NCBI RefSeq assembly: GCF_026210795.1 | Contig: NC_089435.1 | Span: 3,472,001-3,536,000, forward strand | DNA length: 64,000 nt | Source: Rhizophagus irregularis | Lineage: Eukaryota; Glomeromycota; Glomeromycetes; Glomerales; Glomeraceae | Direction of reading: 5' to 3' | Shown: one piece after another, positions 48,648-59,530 of the stretch | Layout of the letters: each line of letters opens with the position of its first letter | Numbering within the stretch: the stretch's first letter is position 1 | Translations under genes and position numbers: made by a program | The notes under the pieces: generated by a model | What the model was told of the DNA's origin: nothing | Database searches by the model: none | Seen by the model: only the letters and a program-made list of their open reading frames with translations

Positions 48648-49355
48648 TACCGTACCGCACTGCACATAATACCCCAGGTATTATACAAAATACTGATTTA
48701 AAAATTATATAATACCCGTAGGTACTTAGATACCAGGTATTATATGAGGGGGATACATAATAATTTTAACCAGAATTAAGCTAAAGTTACTAGAATTAAA
48801 GGGGGGTACTAATTGAGAGTAAAAATTTTATTTCTAGTAAAATCCTGGGTCTTATAACGTGGGGGTACTAACTTTGGGAAACTACAGTCAAATCTCGATA
48901 TACTGAACCCACGGTTTGGGAGTAAAAGTTCGATATATAGTAGAGTTCGGTAAAGCCAATTTTTATTATATACCGAACCCCTAAGTTTTTTCAGTGAAAG
49001 TTCGGTATATAAAGAAAATCACGTGATTAATATCCCAATTTCGGCCAGAATTAAGATGTCTTAATTTAGGCAAAAATTAAGTGGTTTTAATTCTGGCCGA
49101 AATTAATTAATTTCAGGCGAAATTGGCAAATCATGTGACTGAGTTCGGTATATCAAAAATTCTTTTACTATGTTTTATAATACGCGGTGAATCAATAAAA
49201 GTTCGGTATACGTTATACAAAGTTTATATGATGTTCGGTATATCAAGATGTTTTTAAATACTGGTTTTTAAAAAAAAAGTTCGGTAAGTCGAGAGTTCGT
49301 TACATCGTGGGTTCGTTGCATCGAGATCAGACTGTATAGGCAGTGCGGTACGGTA
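48648..49355. mobile_element. TIR element, CGTACCGCACTGC family
   Basis: The left end TACCGTACCGCACTGCAC (from 48648) is matched by GCAGTGCGGTACGGTA at 49340-49355, giving a perfect 16-bp terminal inverted repeat. The same ends bound the short element at 36811-36972. Removing the inner element (48885-49334) leaves about 260 bp. The remaining interior repeats TACCCCAGGTATTATA-like motifs. No transposase is present. Confidence 0.7.
48885..49334. mobile_element. Pogo/Tc1-like MITE nested in a TIR element
   Basis: The element begins CAGTCAAATCTCGATATACT and ends, reverse-complemented, CAGTCTGATCTCGATGCAAC, with a TA dinucleotide on each side (48883-48884 and 49335-49336). A CAGT start, a TCTCGAT core and TA target duplication are features of the pogo/Tigger-Tc1 superfamily. 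The 450-bp interior is made of GTTCGGTATAT-type repeats and codes for nothing. Confidence 0.7.
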
Positions 49356-49487
49356 TTATTTTCTTGAATGATGGAAGAACGTCCTATAGTCTTATGGGTG
49401 TAATGAAGACACCACATTGACAAATTTTTATTCAACATACTCTCCTTAAATCTGAAATTTTTAAAATTTATATATACCGGAACAGGA

Positions 49488-49702
49488 CCCAGAAATATAA
49501 ATATAGGGGTCAGGTGATGAAAAAAATTTTTTACTAGGAGCTGTACGCATTTTTTCAGGGCCGGAATTATGATAATGCCGGTCGGTTACTATAATAGGAA
49601 ATAAAATTCTGACTGGCATTATCTAAAATTATCTAAAAAAGGAAAGATTTTCATGATCTTTTTAGGCAAACTCAAACCTGACCCTTATATATATATTTCT
49701 GG
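49488..49702. mobile_element. Small inverted-repeat element
   Basis: CCCAGAAATATAAATATAGG followed by GGTCAGGT at the left is matched by ACCTGACCCTTATATATATA then TTTCTGG at the right. Inside is a second pair (GGCCGGAATTATGATAATGC and GACTGGCATTATC). It is non-coding. Confidence 0.5.
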
Positions 49703-49857
49703 AACCTCGATATAACGGATCATAAGTAAAACCTTGATATAACGGAATTGACTAACGTATAATTAATTTACCCTCGATATGACAGAATTCTGATATAACG
49801 GATTTTTGACAAATTTTACTAATGGAATGGATGGTTCCATTATATAGAATTTCACTG
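49701..49857. mobile_element. Possible pogo-like remnant
   Basis: It begins GGAACCTCGATATAACGGA and ends GGTTCCATTATATAGAATTT then CACTG. Repeats of GATATAACGGA occur inside. CACTG with a following GAA(A/C)CTCGATATAACGGA-type stretch is commonly seen at Tc1/pogo ends, but the left end is incomplete. Confidence 0.35.
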
Positions 49858-50169
49858 TGTATATATTGACACTATTTATTTGGTTCTTTAGGGTTTCAAT
49901 AGGGTTAGCCTTAAAATTTTACTCCTTAGTTTATTAAATTCTTTTGAATTTTACATAAGCTGTCAGGAAAAAACTTCATCACAACATTAAAAATGGAACT
50001 AATTTTATTATAGGTATTTTTATAGTGTTTTGCGCATCCTTCACAAAATACTTCTAGGAACAATTTTTCTCAAAAAATTTATCGACACACCCGGTATTTT
50101 ATGCAAATGCATAGAAATAAAAACCTGTTTTATAATATAAATATTTGATTTATTTATACAGTATAAAAG

Positions 50170-53100
50170 TTAATGATTAATAATGTCTTTTAATTCGACC
50201 AGTTTTTCCATATCCTTCTTTGAAAAATATTTGTCCTTAAAAGTTTCTGGAACATTCGGATGTAATTTATGAATTGGTAAGAAATGGCCCATTTTAGGAA
50301 AATAGATTTTCTCTCTTTTAGATCGTATTAATCGAACATAATCCATTTTCTTTAAAATAAATTTAGAACATTGATTAGTAACCAACAATAATCATTAATT
50401 ATAATTATAATTTCAATAAACATGTACCAAAATAATAGAATGAGGATTAGACTCAATTGAAGGTCGCCATTCTGTATAATTCGTGTTTGATGTAAATGGG
50501 AGTGTATATTCAATCCAACCTAATCCACTAAGTTTTAACACATCCTCATATTTTAGCACATGTTTTTGCGAAAAAATTTCAGCGTTCTGATATTTGAAGT
50601 AATATATTCATAAATACTTCAATATTAGTAAAACAAAAATAAAAGATTTTTCAACAGTTAACAAACTCACATCTTTTCCTTCTACAATTACAAATTTTAT
50701 AAAACAATTTTTAGATAATATTTCTTTGACATTTATTTTCCAAGTTATGAAATATGAAGATATTTCATGAGTATCAGTAAGTTTGGGTAAACTTATAGGG
50801 AGTGATTCATCTTTAAAGGATAAGACCTGTCCCAATAAACTTTAGATGAAAAAATAATTAATTTCATTTCAAATAATTCTAATTGGTAAATAATTATAAC
50901 ACTGAAGAAATGAAGTTTACCTATTTGAATCACTTTCAAGAAATTGATAAAATTTACAGTTCAGATTTATAAGGTTTGAAACAAAAAAAACATTTTTCAC
51001 TATAAAATAATAATTAAAATATGTGTTACTATATAATTAAATTGAAATAAGAGATTTAAATATCAATTATTACCTTTATACATATAAGTACTAAAATTGT
51101 CAACAATTCCAAGTTCCGTGAATTCATTATTACTAATTTCATAATAATCACACAAGTACGACCAAAAATCCGAATACTCTCGTAATAAATAAGTAAATGA
51201 AATATCATCATTATTTAATTCAAATAATCTATTTAAATCCAACATCGCTTCATCATATTTCTTTAATTTAATATATATTTTACACTTCATAAAAAGTAAT
51301 GAATTATCATCATTAATATTAGGAATATTAAGATCATTGTCATCTGACAAATCTCTTAAATGATAAGTGATCATTTTTGATAAGTTATCATTGGGATCTA
51401 ATTCTATGCATTTGTCAAAAGCTTTGAGGGCATTATTAACATTTTCCATAGTGTAATACGTTAATCCCTTATAATAATATGCTATACAACTTGAGGAATC
51501 TAATTTTATAACCCTTTTTAAATCCAACAAAGCATTATCATATTCTTGAAGAAGATAATAAGTAATAGCCCTTTTAATTATGACATGAGTATTTTCGGGA
51601 TCTATATTATACGCTTTTGTAAAGTAAATTATTGATTCGTCATATCTTTTTAAATTATTAAGAATTTCTCCATAGTAGCATAAAATTAATGAATCATTCT
51701 GTTTAATAATAGCTAACAATTTATTCAACATATCTAAAGCATTCAAATAATTTTCTTGATTTGCATAAATATATGCGCAATTTTTAAGACATAAATAATT
51801 GGATGGATTATCTTTCAATGTAATATTATAATTTTTTAACGCACAATTATAATCATTATCTTTTTCTTGGTGCTTTTCTTGATTTTCTGCTTTAAGGAAA
51901 TAACTATTACCTAATATTATGGATACATTATTTTTGAACTTATAATTTATTGAAGTATTTAAATCAAATATTGCAAGTTCGTATTGACCTTGTCTGAAAA
52001 AAATTTCCCCACGAATGTAATATGCTATTGGATTTTTTTTCTTTAATTTAATAGCTTCGTTTAAATATAAATTTGCTTTTTCATAATAATGAATATTTCT
52101 ATAAGCATAAGCCAAAATGCATCTCATGGTGTAAGTTTTGGGGAATTTCTCTACATACTCTTTACATTTTAATATAGCCTGCTCGTAATTTTTTTCTTCT
52201 AATTCTTTTATAACATTCTGATATGCTGGGTTTTGCTTTTTTGATTGAAACATTAGTTGTAATAATCTTGAATTTAATTTAATTTCTTTAATTTCTCTAA
52301 TAACTTTCATTTTTTTATTTAGCATAATGTCAGCTTCTTCCTCGTCAGCAGAATTGTCAGAATTGGTATTATCATGATTACTATCCGATTCTATTGAAGG
52401 TAAAATGAATCCAGCTTCAAAAAAATATGAGTATAGATTTTTATAAATAACTTGCTGTGATAGATATCTAATATCATTTTCTTCAATTATTTCTCGGCAT
52501 TCAGGACATTTAAGATCTTTAGAATTATTATTTTGTTTAAACTTATTCAAGTTATTTAATGAAATCATATGTTGACATTTTAAAAAACACAATTGGTCTG
52601 TTGGTTCCTTGCTAATTGAACAAGTCATTTCAATTGCAATAAAATCTAAAATGTTAATATCATTTTTCTTTTGCTCTTGTTTGGGAACATTTTGTTCTAA
52701 ACTTTTTCCTTTCTCTTTTTTCATCTTATCATTTAAGATATTAAAATCTTTAAAGCATTTTTCTTTAATAAATTTTAATAATATTTGAAATTTTTCTGAA
52801 GAATCCGTTACATTAATTTTATTTAATTTTTGAATATATTGATCAAGATCATGTTCTATCATTGAAAATAATTCATTATTAATGTTATGTAAATGTAATA
52901 ATATTTCAATTGCTTTAAATTGAATAAAGTCATTTGGAGCTCTATTAAGTGATTCTATTGCTAAATAATAACAAAGACCATATGTAGATTTTCGGGTAGA
53001 TTTTTGAATAAGATTTTGTGCAAGATCCAACAATCCAAACCATAATGTATCTGGTAATGTGAGGATTTCATTTTTTGTAGGTTCATTTAAGAGACTATCA

Positions 53101-55414
53101 CTATCTTCTAATTCTTTAGATAATTTAATTAATACTTCATCAAATTCAGTTTGAGAATCTAAAATATACTTATTGGTCCACTCTCTTTCCAAGTAGTTCC
53201 AAAGATATTCCATTAAAATCATTTCACCAAATTTTCTACTAATAATTTTTTCGCTACCTTCAGACCAATTAAAAAGATTATGTTGAATTGTTAACATGAT
53301 TTTCCAATCAACGTAATAAGATGCTACTGAATATTTAAAACTTATACTTTGACATAATTGAGTAAGCATTAACAAAAAGTTATTATCATTCGATATAGTT
53401 ACTTTTGATGGTATAATATTCAGAGTATTTCTTAACAAATCTTTGACTCTTCTTAAAAGTTCTTGAAATGCAATACTGTTATGATGTAAACTATGAAGTG
53501 TATCTCGCAAGTGAATCAATAAAAAATCAATATTATAATTACGCATAACTTGATTTTGAGTAACTTGTGTTATATTGTGATAAATTTCAGCAAATTTTGA
53601 TAAAGAATCATATAATTCATCTCGTAAAACTTTTTTAAGAACTATTGGTGAAAAACATATTCGTTCTAAAACTATTATCCAAGTTCGTAGATGTAACTCT
53701 AATCTTGGTGCGCATTCTTTTGAATAATTATTAAATGAAATAGGATCAGATAATGCTTTAAGTGAATTTATTAAGGTTTGAGAAAAAAATGAGATCTGTA
53801 AATTTTCAAAAAGGGATTTTAGAGCATATAAATATTTTGTTTCAGTTAATGCCTTTATAAGTTTTTCTACTTTTTCATCTGGTGTAATAAATCCATCCTC
53901 TTCTAATTTGAGATTAATATCCATTGATGATTCTGTCGTCGCACTTGATGGAATGTCTTCAATTTCCTCTTCATAATCACTATTTAAGAATGAAATAACA
54001 TTATCCAACTTTAAATCATAATTACTATCAATAGTTATCCCTCTGATTGATTTCGAACTTGATTGACTTTTTTCTGACGAACAGCATTCCTTCTCTTCTT
54101 CAATATCATCATCCGGTTCGGACGAGATCATCGCTTTAAGAATTAAAGCAACTCCTTGAGTATCTGGACGCTCATTCGGCTCATATTTCCAGCAATCTAA
54201 AAAAAAAAAATATTTTTTTTTAGCTATTTTTAATATTAATTTAATATATTAGATTTTTTGTTTATTACCTTTATATAATTTACTATATTCACTAGGCGTT
54301 CCATCAATAATATCTTCTCTTTTACCATCTAATATGGAAAACATTAAGCATGCATCATACTTTATACCTTTAGTAGAGAAAGGTTGATATCCACTCGAGA
54401 TTTGCCACATTAAAACTCCAATGCTATATACATCAGATTTTTTATTTAACTTATAATTTTCATCTTTGAATTTTTTTGGGTCTATATAAGGTATTATACC
54501 AAGTATTTGTGACGTACTACTTGATGCTTCAGCAATTTTTTTTGATAAACCAAAATCCGCTAATTTGATATTTTTCTGATGTACGAGTATATTGTTTTCA
54601 TGCTTTAATTACGAAAAAAAATGGAATATCAATCTTTATTATAGTAATTCATTAATAAAAAAAAAATGAATAAGAATAAATGTAATTACCAGATCACGAT
54701 GAATAATATCATTATCATGTAAATATTCTATAGCACTTGCCAATTGCCATGCTAAACGAAATTTGTCATTCCAATCAAGTTCATTAAAATGGTTTTTTAA
54801 ATAAGTATTTAATGTACCACCGTTAGCATATTCTAAGACTAAGGAATAATTTTTTATTTGATTGTTTATATCTGAAAATATATATATATAGAAAATTGTT
54901 TATGAATTATTATAGGGTAAGAGAGATATTCAAATATCATTTATAATTATTTAAATGCTTTCACCTTCTGTAACTTTTGTTATTCCATATAAACGTATGA
55001 TATTATCATGGTCATCAACACACCTATGCAATTTTAACTTTTGAATAACATACAGTAATATGAGTATTATATATGCAATATAATTAATTATAAAGCATTG
55101 AACATTATATATATACATATATGTATATAATTTAATCAAAATATTTTTAAATAATAATAACAAAAAAGTTCTTTTCGTACCTCTTTGACAACTTCTTTAA
55201 GAGTAAGTTCATCATTATTAAAAAATTTTAAAGCGAAAATACGATCAGAATTTTTCCAATTAACACGATAAACTTTCCCGAATGAACCTTTTCCTATTCG
55301 TTGAATACTTTTGAATTCAGAATATTCATAAAATTTAATATATTCTTCGGTAATTAACTTATCCAACCAGTTTATATAATAATTTAAATCTTGTACTTTG
55401 GTTTTATCTGACAT
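50170..55414 (-). CDS. Protein kinase-RING-TPR multidomain protein
   Basis: Nine exons on the complement: 55414-55181, 55037-54965, 54871-54690, 54602-54269, 54196-51074, 50999-50921, 50839-50671, 50586-50428, 50349-50170, giving 1510 aa. Residues about 35-300 are a kinase: [31 protein letters not shown] and IPYIDPKKF; all catalytic residues are present. An acidic segment and a helical region (possibly armadillo-like) follow. Near residue 800 is a RING/U-box-like motif ([18 protein letters not shown] then QH, later LKCPECRE). About nine tetratricopeptide repeats fill about 920-1310 ([37 protein letters not shown]). Four small exons add a C-terminal domain that is not recognised. It may couple phosphorylation, ubiquitin ligation and TPR-based partner binding. 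The first four intron positions and phases match the kinase part of the Kelch-kinase gene. The gene is divergent from the F-box gene at 55924. Confidence 0.85.
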
Positions 55415-55923
55415 TTTCTATATTTAATTATTTTTTTTTAGGAAAAAGGAAAAAAAAACCAAAATTGAAACGTATTTTGAAGTTATTTTATATTTACAAT
55501 GATTGCAAGTTCGTACGTGTGTTACAACGGAATGGATGGATAAACATCCGGCAGCCAAAATAGTTAAATTTTTTGGTAATACACTGAAACAGCCTATACA
55601 ATATTTTCGTGCAGATCATAACATTTTTGTTAATTGATTGTAATTAATCCAATTAATTTATTTAAATTTTGCAAAGTCCAAATGATATTATTAATACTAG
55701 AGACATAGGAATTTATGACCGAAACTAGCACGTGACTTTTGGCCCGCATTACAGAGTTATGCACTAACACGTGAACATGTGATCATGCGATATTTTTGAG
55801 TAATATGATCTAGCAAATTTTTGTTACACAATAACGTCAATGGACGGCGTTAGTGCAATGCTGAAATTCCTTATATTTATTACAAGCACTAAAAATTTTT
55901 ATTTTATTTTTTTTTTTAAAAAA
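55415..55923. other. Shared divergent promoter region
   Basis: Five hundred bases between the start codons of the kinase-RING-TPR gene (-) and an F-box gene (+), so both promoters should be here. It includes AGCACGTGACTTTTGGCCCG, AACACGTGAACATGTGATC and an AATAACGTCAATGGACGGCG segment shared with 45905-45977. Part of an inverted-repeat family resembling 8321-8440 may lie near 55741-55780. Confidence 0.5.
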
Positions 55924-57462
55924 ATGACTTGTCGACTTTCATCTGATTGCTTAAATGAAATTCTTGAATATTTAGAGGAGGATAGAACCACTTTACATTC
56001 ATGTTTGTTGGTTAATCGTTCTTGGTGTAGAATTTCTGTTAGAATTCTATGGAGAGAGTTTTGCGATTATCATGGAGTTATTTATGAACAACGACAAGCA
56101 TCATCAATTCTTAGTACATTAATTGCTTGTCTTCCTAATGAATCAAAAGAACTCTTGAAAAAAAATAAAATATTCATTTCAACACCTACTTCAAATCCAC
56201 CACTGTTTAATTATGCAGGATTTTGCAGAGATCTTTCAATTAGTAGGATTGAAATGTTAGTTTCTACTGTCTTTGAAGATAAACCATCTGATAATTCATT
56301 TTTACTTATAGTGAAAAATCTGTTTTTACCATTCAGAGAAAAAAGAAAAATAAAAAAAACTATTTTAGTTGTAAATGAAATTATCAAAATGTTAGCAAAC
56401 CAAATTTTTTCTTTGAGAAAATTGGTTTTTAGATATCTTCATCATTATAATCTTGATAATTCTTTCCCTTATTTTCCTGATTATTTTCCTGGTGCAAGAA
56501 ATCTTTCAGAATTACAATGCAGTACACATATTCCTTCTAATTTTTTTTATCAGCTGTCACAAATATGTCATAATTTACAATCAATTTTAATATATTTTTA
56601 TTATGATGTTCCAGATGAGTTAAAAGAATTAATTTATTTACAGAATAATTTAAAAAATTTAACTTTAGTAATTTATAATTCAAATTGGACAAATATTATA
56701 CCAGCTTTAATAAGTTGCTCTCATACAGTAACAAAATTTAAACTTTATGGTCTTATTAATAATATACCATTATCATTTATTAGTTCATTCACAAATTTAC
56801 AAGAATCTATATTTTCATTCTTTGATGGAGTAGTAGTTATAGATTTTACAGATTTACTATATGCTAATTTTCCTAAATTACAAATTTTAAAATTTCCTGA
56901 TTCAAGTCCAAAACCTGAACATGTAACGAAATTTTTAGAAAATAATGGAAAAAATCTTAAAAAATTTTATATCTCTGAAAATAATAGAATATTAAGTTTA
57001 TCTGTTGCTAATTTTTGTCCAAACCTTAGAAGTCTTTTCATAATATTTAGTGAAATAGATATATTAAGAACTATACTTATTAGTTGTCTATACTTAGAAA
57101 GCATTACAATTTGGTGTGGTAAAAGTTATCATGAATATTTATCTGAAAAAGAAGTACTAGAAACTATTGCAAACCATTCACCTAATAATTTTTATGAATT
57201 AAAAATACGTGAATTTTTCGATTCAGATGTATTACCAGAAGATTTGGAATCATTTTTTATAAGTTGGAATAATAGAACACCAAAAAAATTACTTTCTTTA
57301 ATTATTTTTGACGTTAATAATAACAATTATAACAGATCTTGTTTAGAAAATGAAGAAAATAGAAAGATAATGGAAAAATATGAAAATTTAGGTATTGTTA
57401 AATTTGGAACTAAAAGTTATTATGATGAATTTGTAGATCAAGGTTCATTTTTTTCATTATAA
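55924..57462 (+). CDS. F-box protein with leucine-rich repeats (1)
   Basis: An intronless gene of 512 aa from the ATG at 55924. An upstream in-frame ATG at 55840 would add 28 hydrophobic residues, but the partner gene at 59531-61246 starts at the equivalent MTC, so 55924 is preferred. Residues about 5-45 form the F-box (CLNEILEYLEEDRTTLHSCL, LVNRSWCRISVRILWRE). The rest is degenerate leucine-rich repeats (NLSELQC, HNLQSILI, NNLKNLTLVI, PKLQILKFP, PNLRSLFII). F-box proteins bring substrates to SCF ubiquitin ligases through Skp1; the substrate is unknown. Such genes form very large families in arbuscular mycorrhizal fungi. Confidence 0.88.
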   Translation: MTCRLSSDCLNEILEYLEEDRTTLHSCLLVNRSWCRISVRILWREFCDYHGVIYEQRQASSILSTLIACLPNESKELLKKNKIFISTPTSNPPLFNYAGFCRDLSISRIEMLVSTVFEDKPSDNSFLLIVKNLFLPFREKRKIKKTILVVNEIIKMLANQIFSLRKLVFRYLHHYNLDNSFPYFPDYFPGARNLSELQCSTHIPSNFFYQLSQICHNLQSILIYFYYDVPDELKELIYLQNNLKNLTLVIYNSNWTNIIPALISCSHTVTKFKLYGLINNIPLSFISSFTNLQESIFSFFDGVVVIDFTDLLYANFPKLQILKFPDSSPKPEHVTKFLENNGKNLKKFYISENNRILSLSVANFCPNLRSLFIIFSEIDILRTILISCLYLESITIWCGKSYHEYLSEKEVLETIANHSPNNFYELKIREFFDSDVLPEDLESFFISWNNRTPKKLLSLIIFDVNNNNYNRSCLENEENRKIMEKYENLGIVKFGTKSYYDEFVDQGSFFSL

Positions 57463-59530
57463 TTGATTTTTTTTTTATGTATTTTATTCGTTTCTGTAAT
57501 ATTTTTTGGTGTAGTATCAGTAATATTTTTTATTAAAATTTTAAGATGTCACATATACCTTTTATTATTATCATTTGTTGTTTTACTTCTAAACTCAGAA
57601 AACTGAACCTTTATAAAATGGAATTACATACTATGCTATTAAGATTGTGTTAAATAACGTTAATTATTTTATCGTTTATAGATTGTTTTATTCAATGATA
57701 ACGATAATTAATAAATGTATCATTTAATACTAAAGTTTACACAGAAGTCTATGCTAACATCTATACTACTCTGAGAAGCGTTCAAAAACTGATCATATCC
57801 AGTATCCCAAACTCGAAACCCAAAATCTATGAAAAAAAAAGAAGCGAAAATGTCAGAAAATGTTTCAAGTAAATAACATTTACAAAGCTTTGCAAAATTA
57901 CGAAACTTACCAATATCCAATATCCCACAACCAAAAATTCCAAATCCTACAAAAAAAAATGAAAGAATTATTTCTTTTAATAAAAAAAGATAGACGAAGT
58001 TTCGTACCTTCAGAACTTAACGTTTTCAGATCTCCTGAACCCAAATTCTGATGCCTGCAATAAAATAAAAGAAAAAAACATTAAAAAAATAAATAAACTA
58101 ATTTTATAATAAGTGTTGTGATACTTTATTATTTTGGCATTTTCAAAATTCTGAACCCGAAATCTACAAAAAAAAGAAAAAATAAAAATCAAGGACCAAA
58201 GTTAAATCTACTACAAAAAGAAACGTTATTAAGCATTTCTTTAAAAAAGAAAACAAAAACATTAAATTTCTTGATAAAATTTACCATTAACTCTCCAATC
58301 GATGCAATAATGAAAGTAATGAAAGAAACATTATTTAACGTTTCTATAAAGAATAGAATAAAAAATGGTAATTTTCACAACGAACCACTTTTACTCTTCA
58401 ATTGATACTTCGGTACTATTTCATATGTGAATGCTTTCACAGGATCTAAAGTTAGTATAACATTTTTAAGAACAATTTTGGAAGAATTTTGAAACAATTT
58501 TGGAAATTTACTCAGGCTTTCATAATCGAAGCCGGCATTGGAATTTTATAAAAAATAAAAAAATTGTTTGCAAACGTTCCTTTAAAGTTATTGCCAAAGG
58601 GAATTTTAGTACGTTATTTAAAGCAAACTTCAAATAACCAAAAGAAAACAGACGTAACTATATCATCCGAAATGGCGTCAGAACGGAACGTTTAACTGAA
58701 GACCTACAATATAAAGAGAATAAGTAGTAAAATTTCTTTAAAGAAGTTTCAATATTACCTGGGTTTCGAAGCTTATAACAAGACTGGGAGTCTTACAAAA
58801 AGAAAAAAAGTAAAATAGATTTTAAATGATTATCGATTGATCAACATTATCTGATCGGTCTGTCAGTGACATATTAATTAAAAAAAAATCTCATTCTTCG
58901 ATATATATTTCCTGTGAGTATTCTGCCAGCGTAATTATCGCAATCGGTTTCTCTACACTAAGTTCCTACTTGGTTATCATGATCACACTCCTCAACGAAG
59001 CCAATATCTTTTCTGAGGATATAGATAGTATAGAAATAACCAAAAAATAAAATAGTAAAATAAATTTCTTTTTTTTTTTGTTTTTCGTAATAAACGGCTA
59101 AAGATTATTTTCTTTATCTCTCTCTCCCAAGTTTAATTTATAACGAATAGAATTTTCAAAATGCGAAATAATTGATAATAAAAGTTATAGGCGAATTGAT
59201 TATGACCAAGGTGTAGAAATTTTTTGGTATTTTGCCGAGATTTGCTGCATTTTTTTTCTCCAGGAAGCTATAAACCTTACATGTATTACAGAAGTTAAAG
59301 TATGAGGTGTTTGATAATAATAATCTACTACTCTATAGCCATTAAAAAAAAATGAACATTTCGTGACGTTAACAATATAACAAACATAAATGCAACACCG
59401 TACAATAAATAATGAATATTATTTAATAGAAATATTATTGAAATTTCTTAAATCTAAAAAATATAAGATGAATAAAATAAAATATATTTTTGCTTGAGCT
59501 CATAACAGAAACAACTTATAAAAAAAAACA
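57463..59530. other. Convergent intergenic region with periodic A-rich modules
   Basis: Between the two convergent F-box genes. From about 57780 to 58810 there are several loosely similar modules containing GAACCC(A/G)AAATCTACAAAA followed by an A-rich run. Read on the complement, each is a T-rich tract, TAG and then ATTTYGGGTTC, resembling 3' splice sites. Short open frames here are by-products. No gene is supported. Confidence 0.5.

Larger units (their letters stand above)
48242..50169. other. Intergenic with nested transposon remnants
   Basis: It contains the promoter side of copy 2, with CATGTGA and TCACGTGATC motifs, a large inverted-repeat element (48648-49355) with a pogo-like element inside it, and two further small inverted-repeat elements (49488-49702 and about 49701-49857). 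No gene is supported. Confidence 0.65.
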
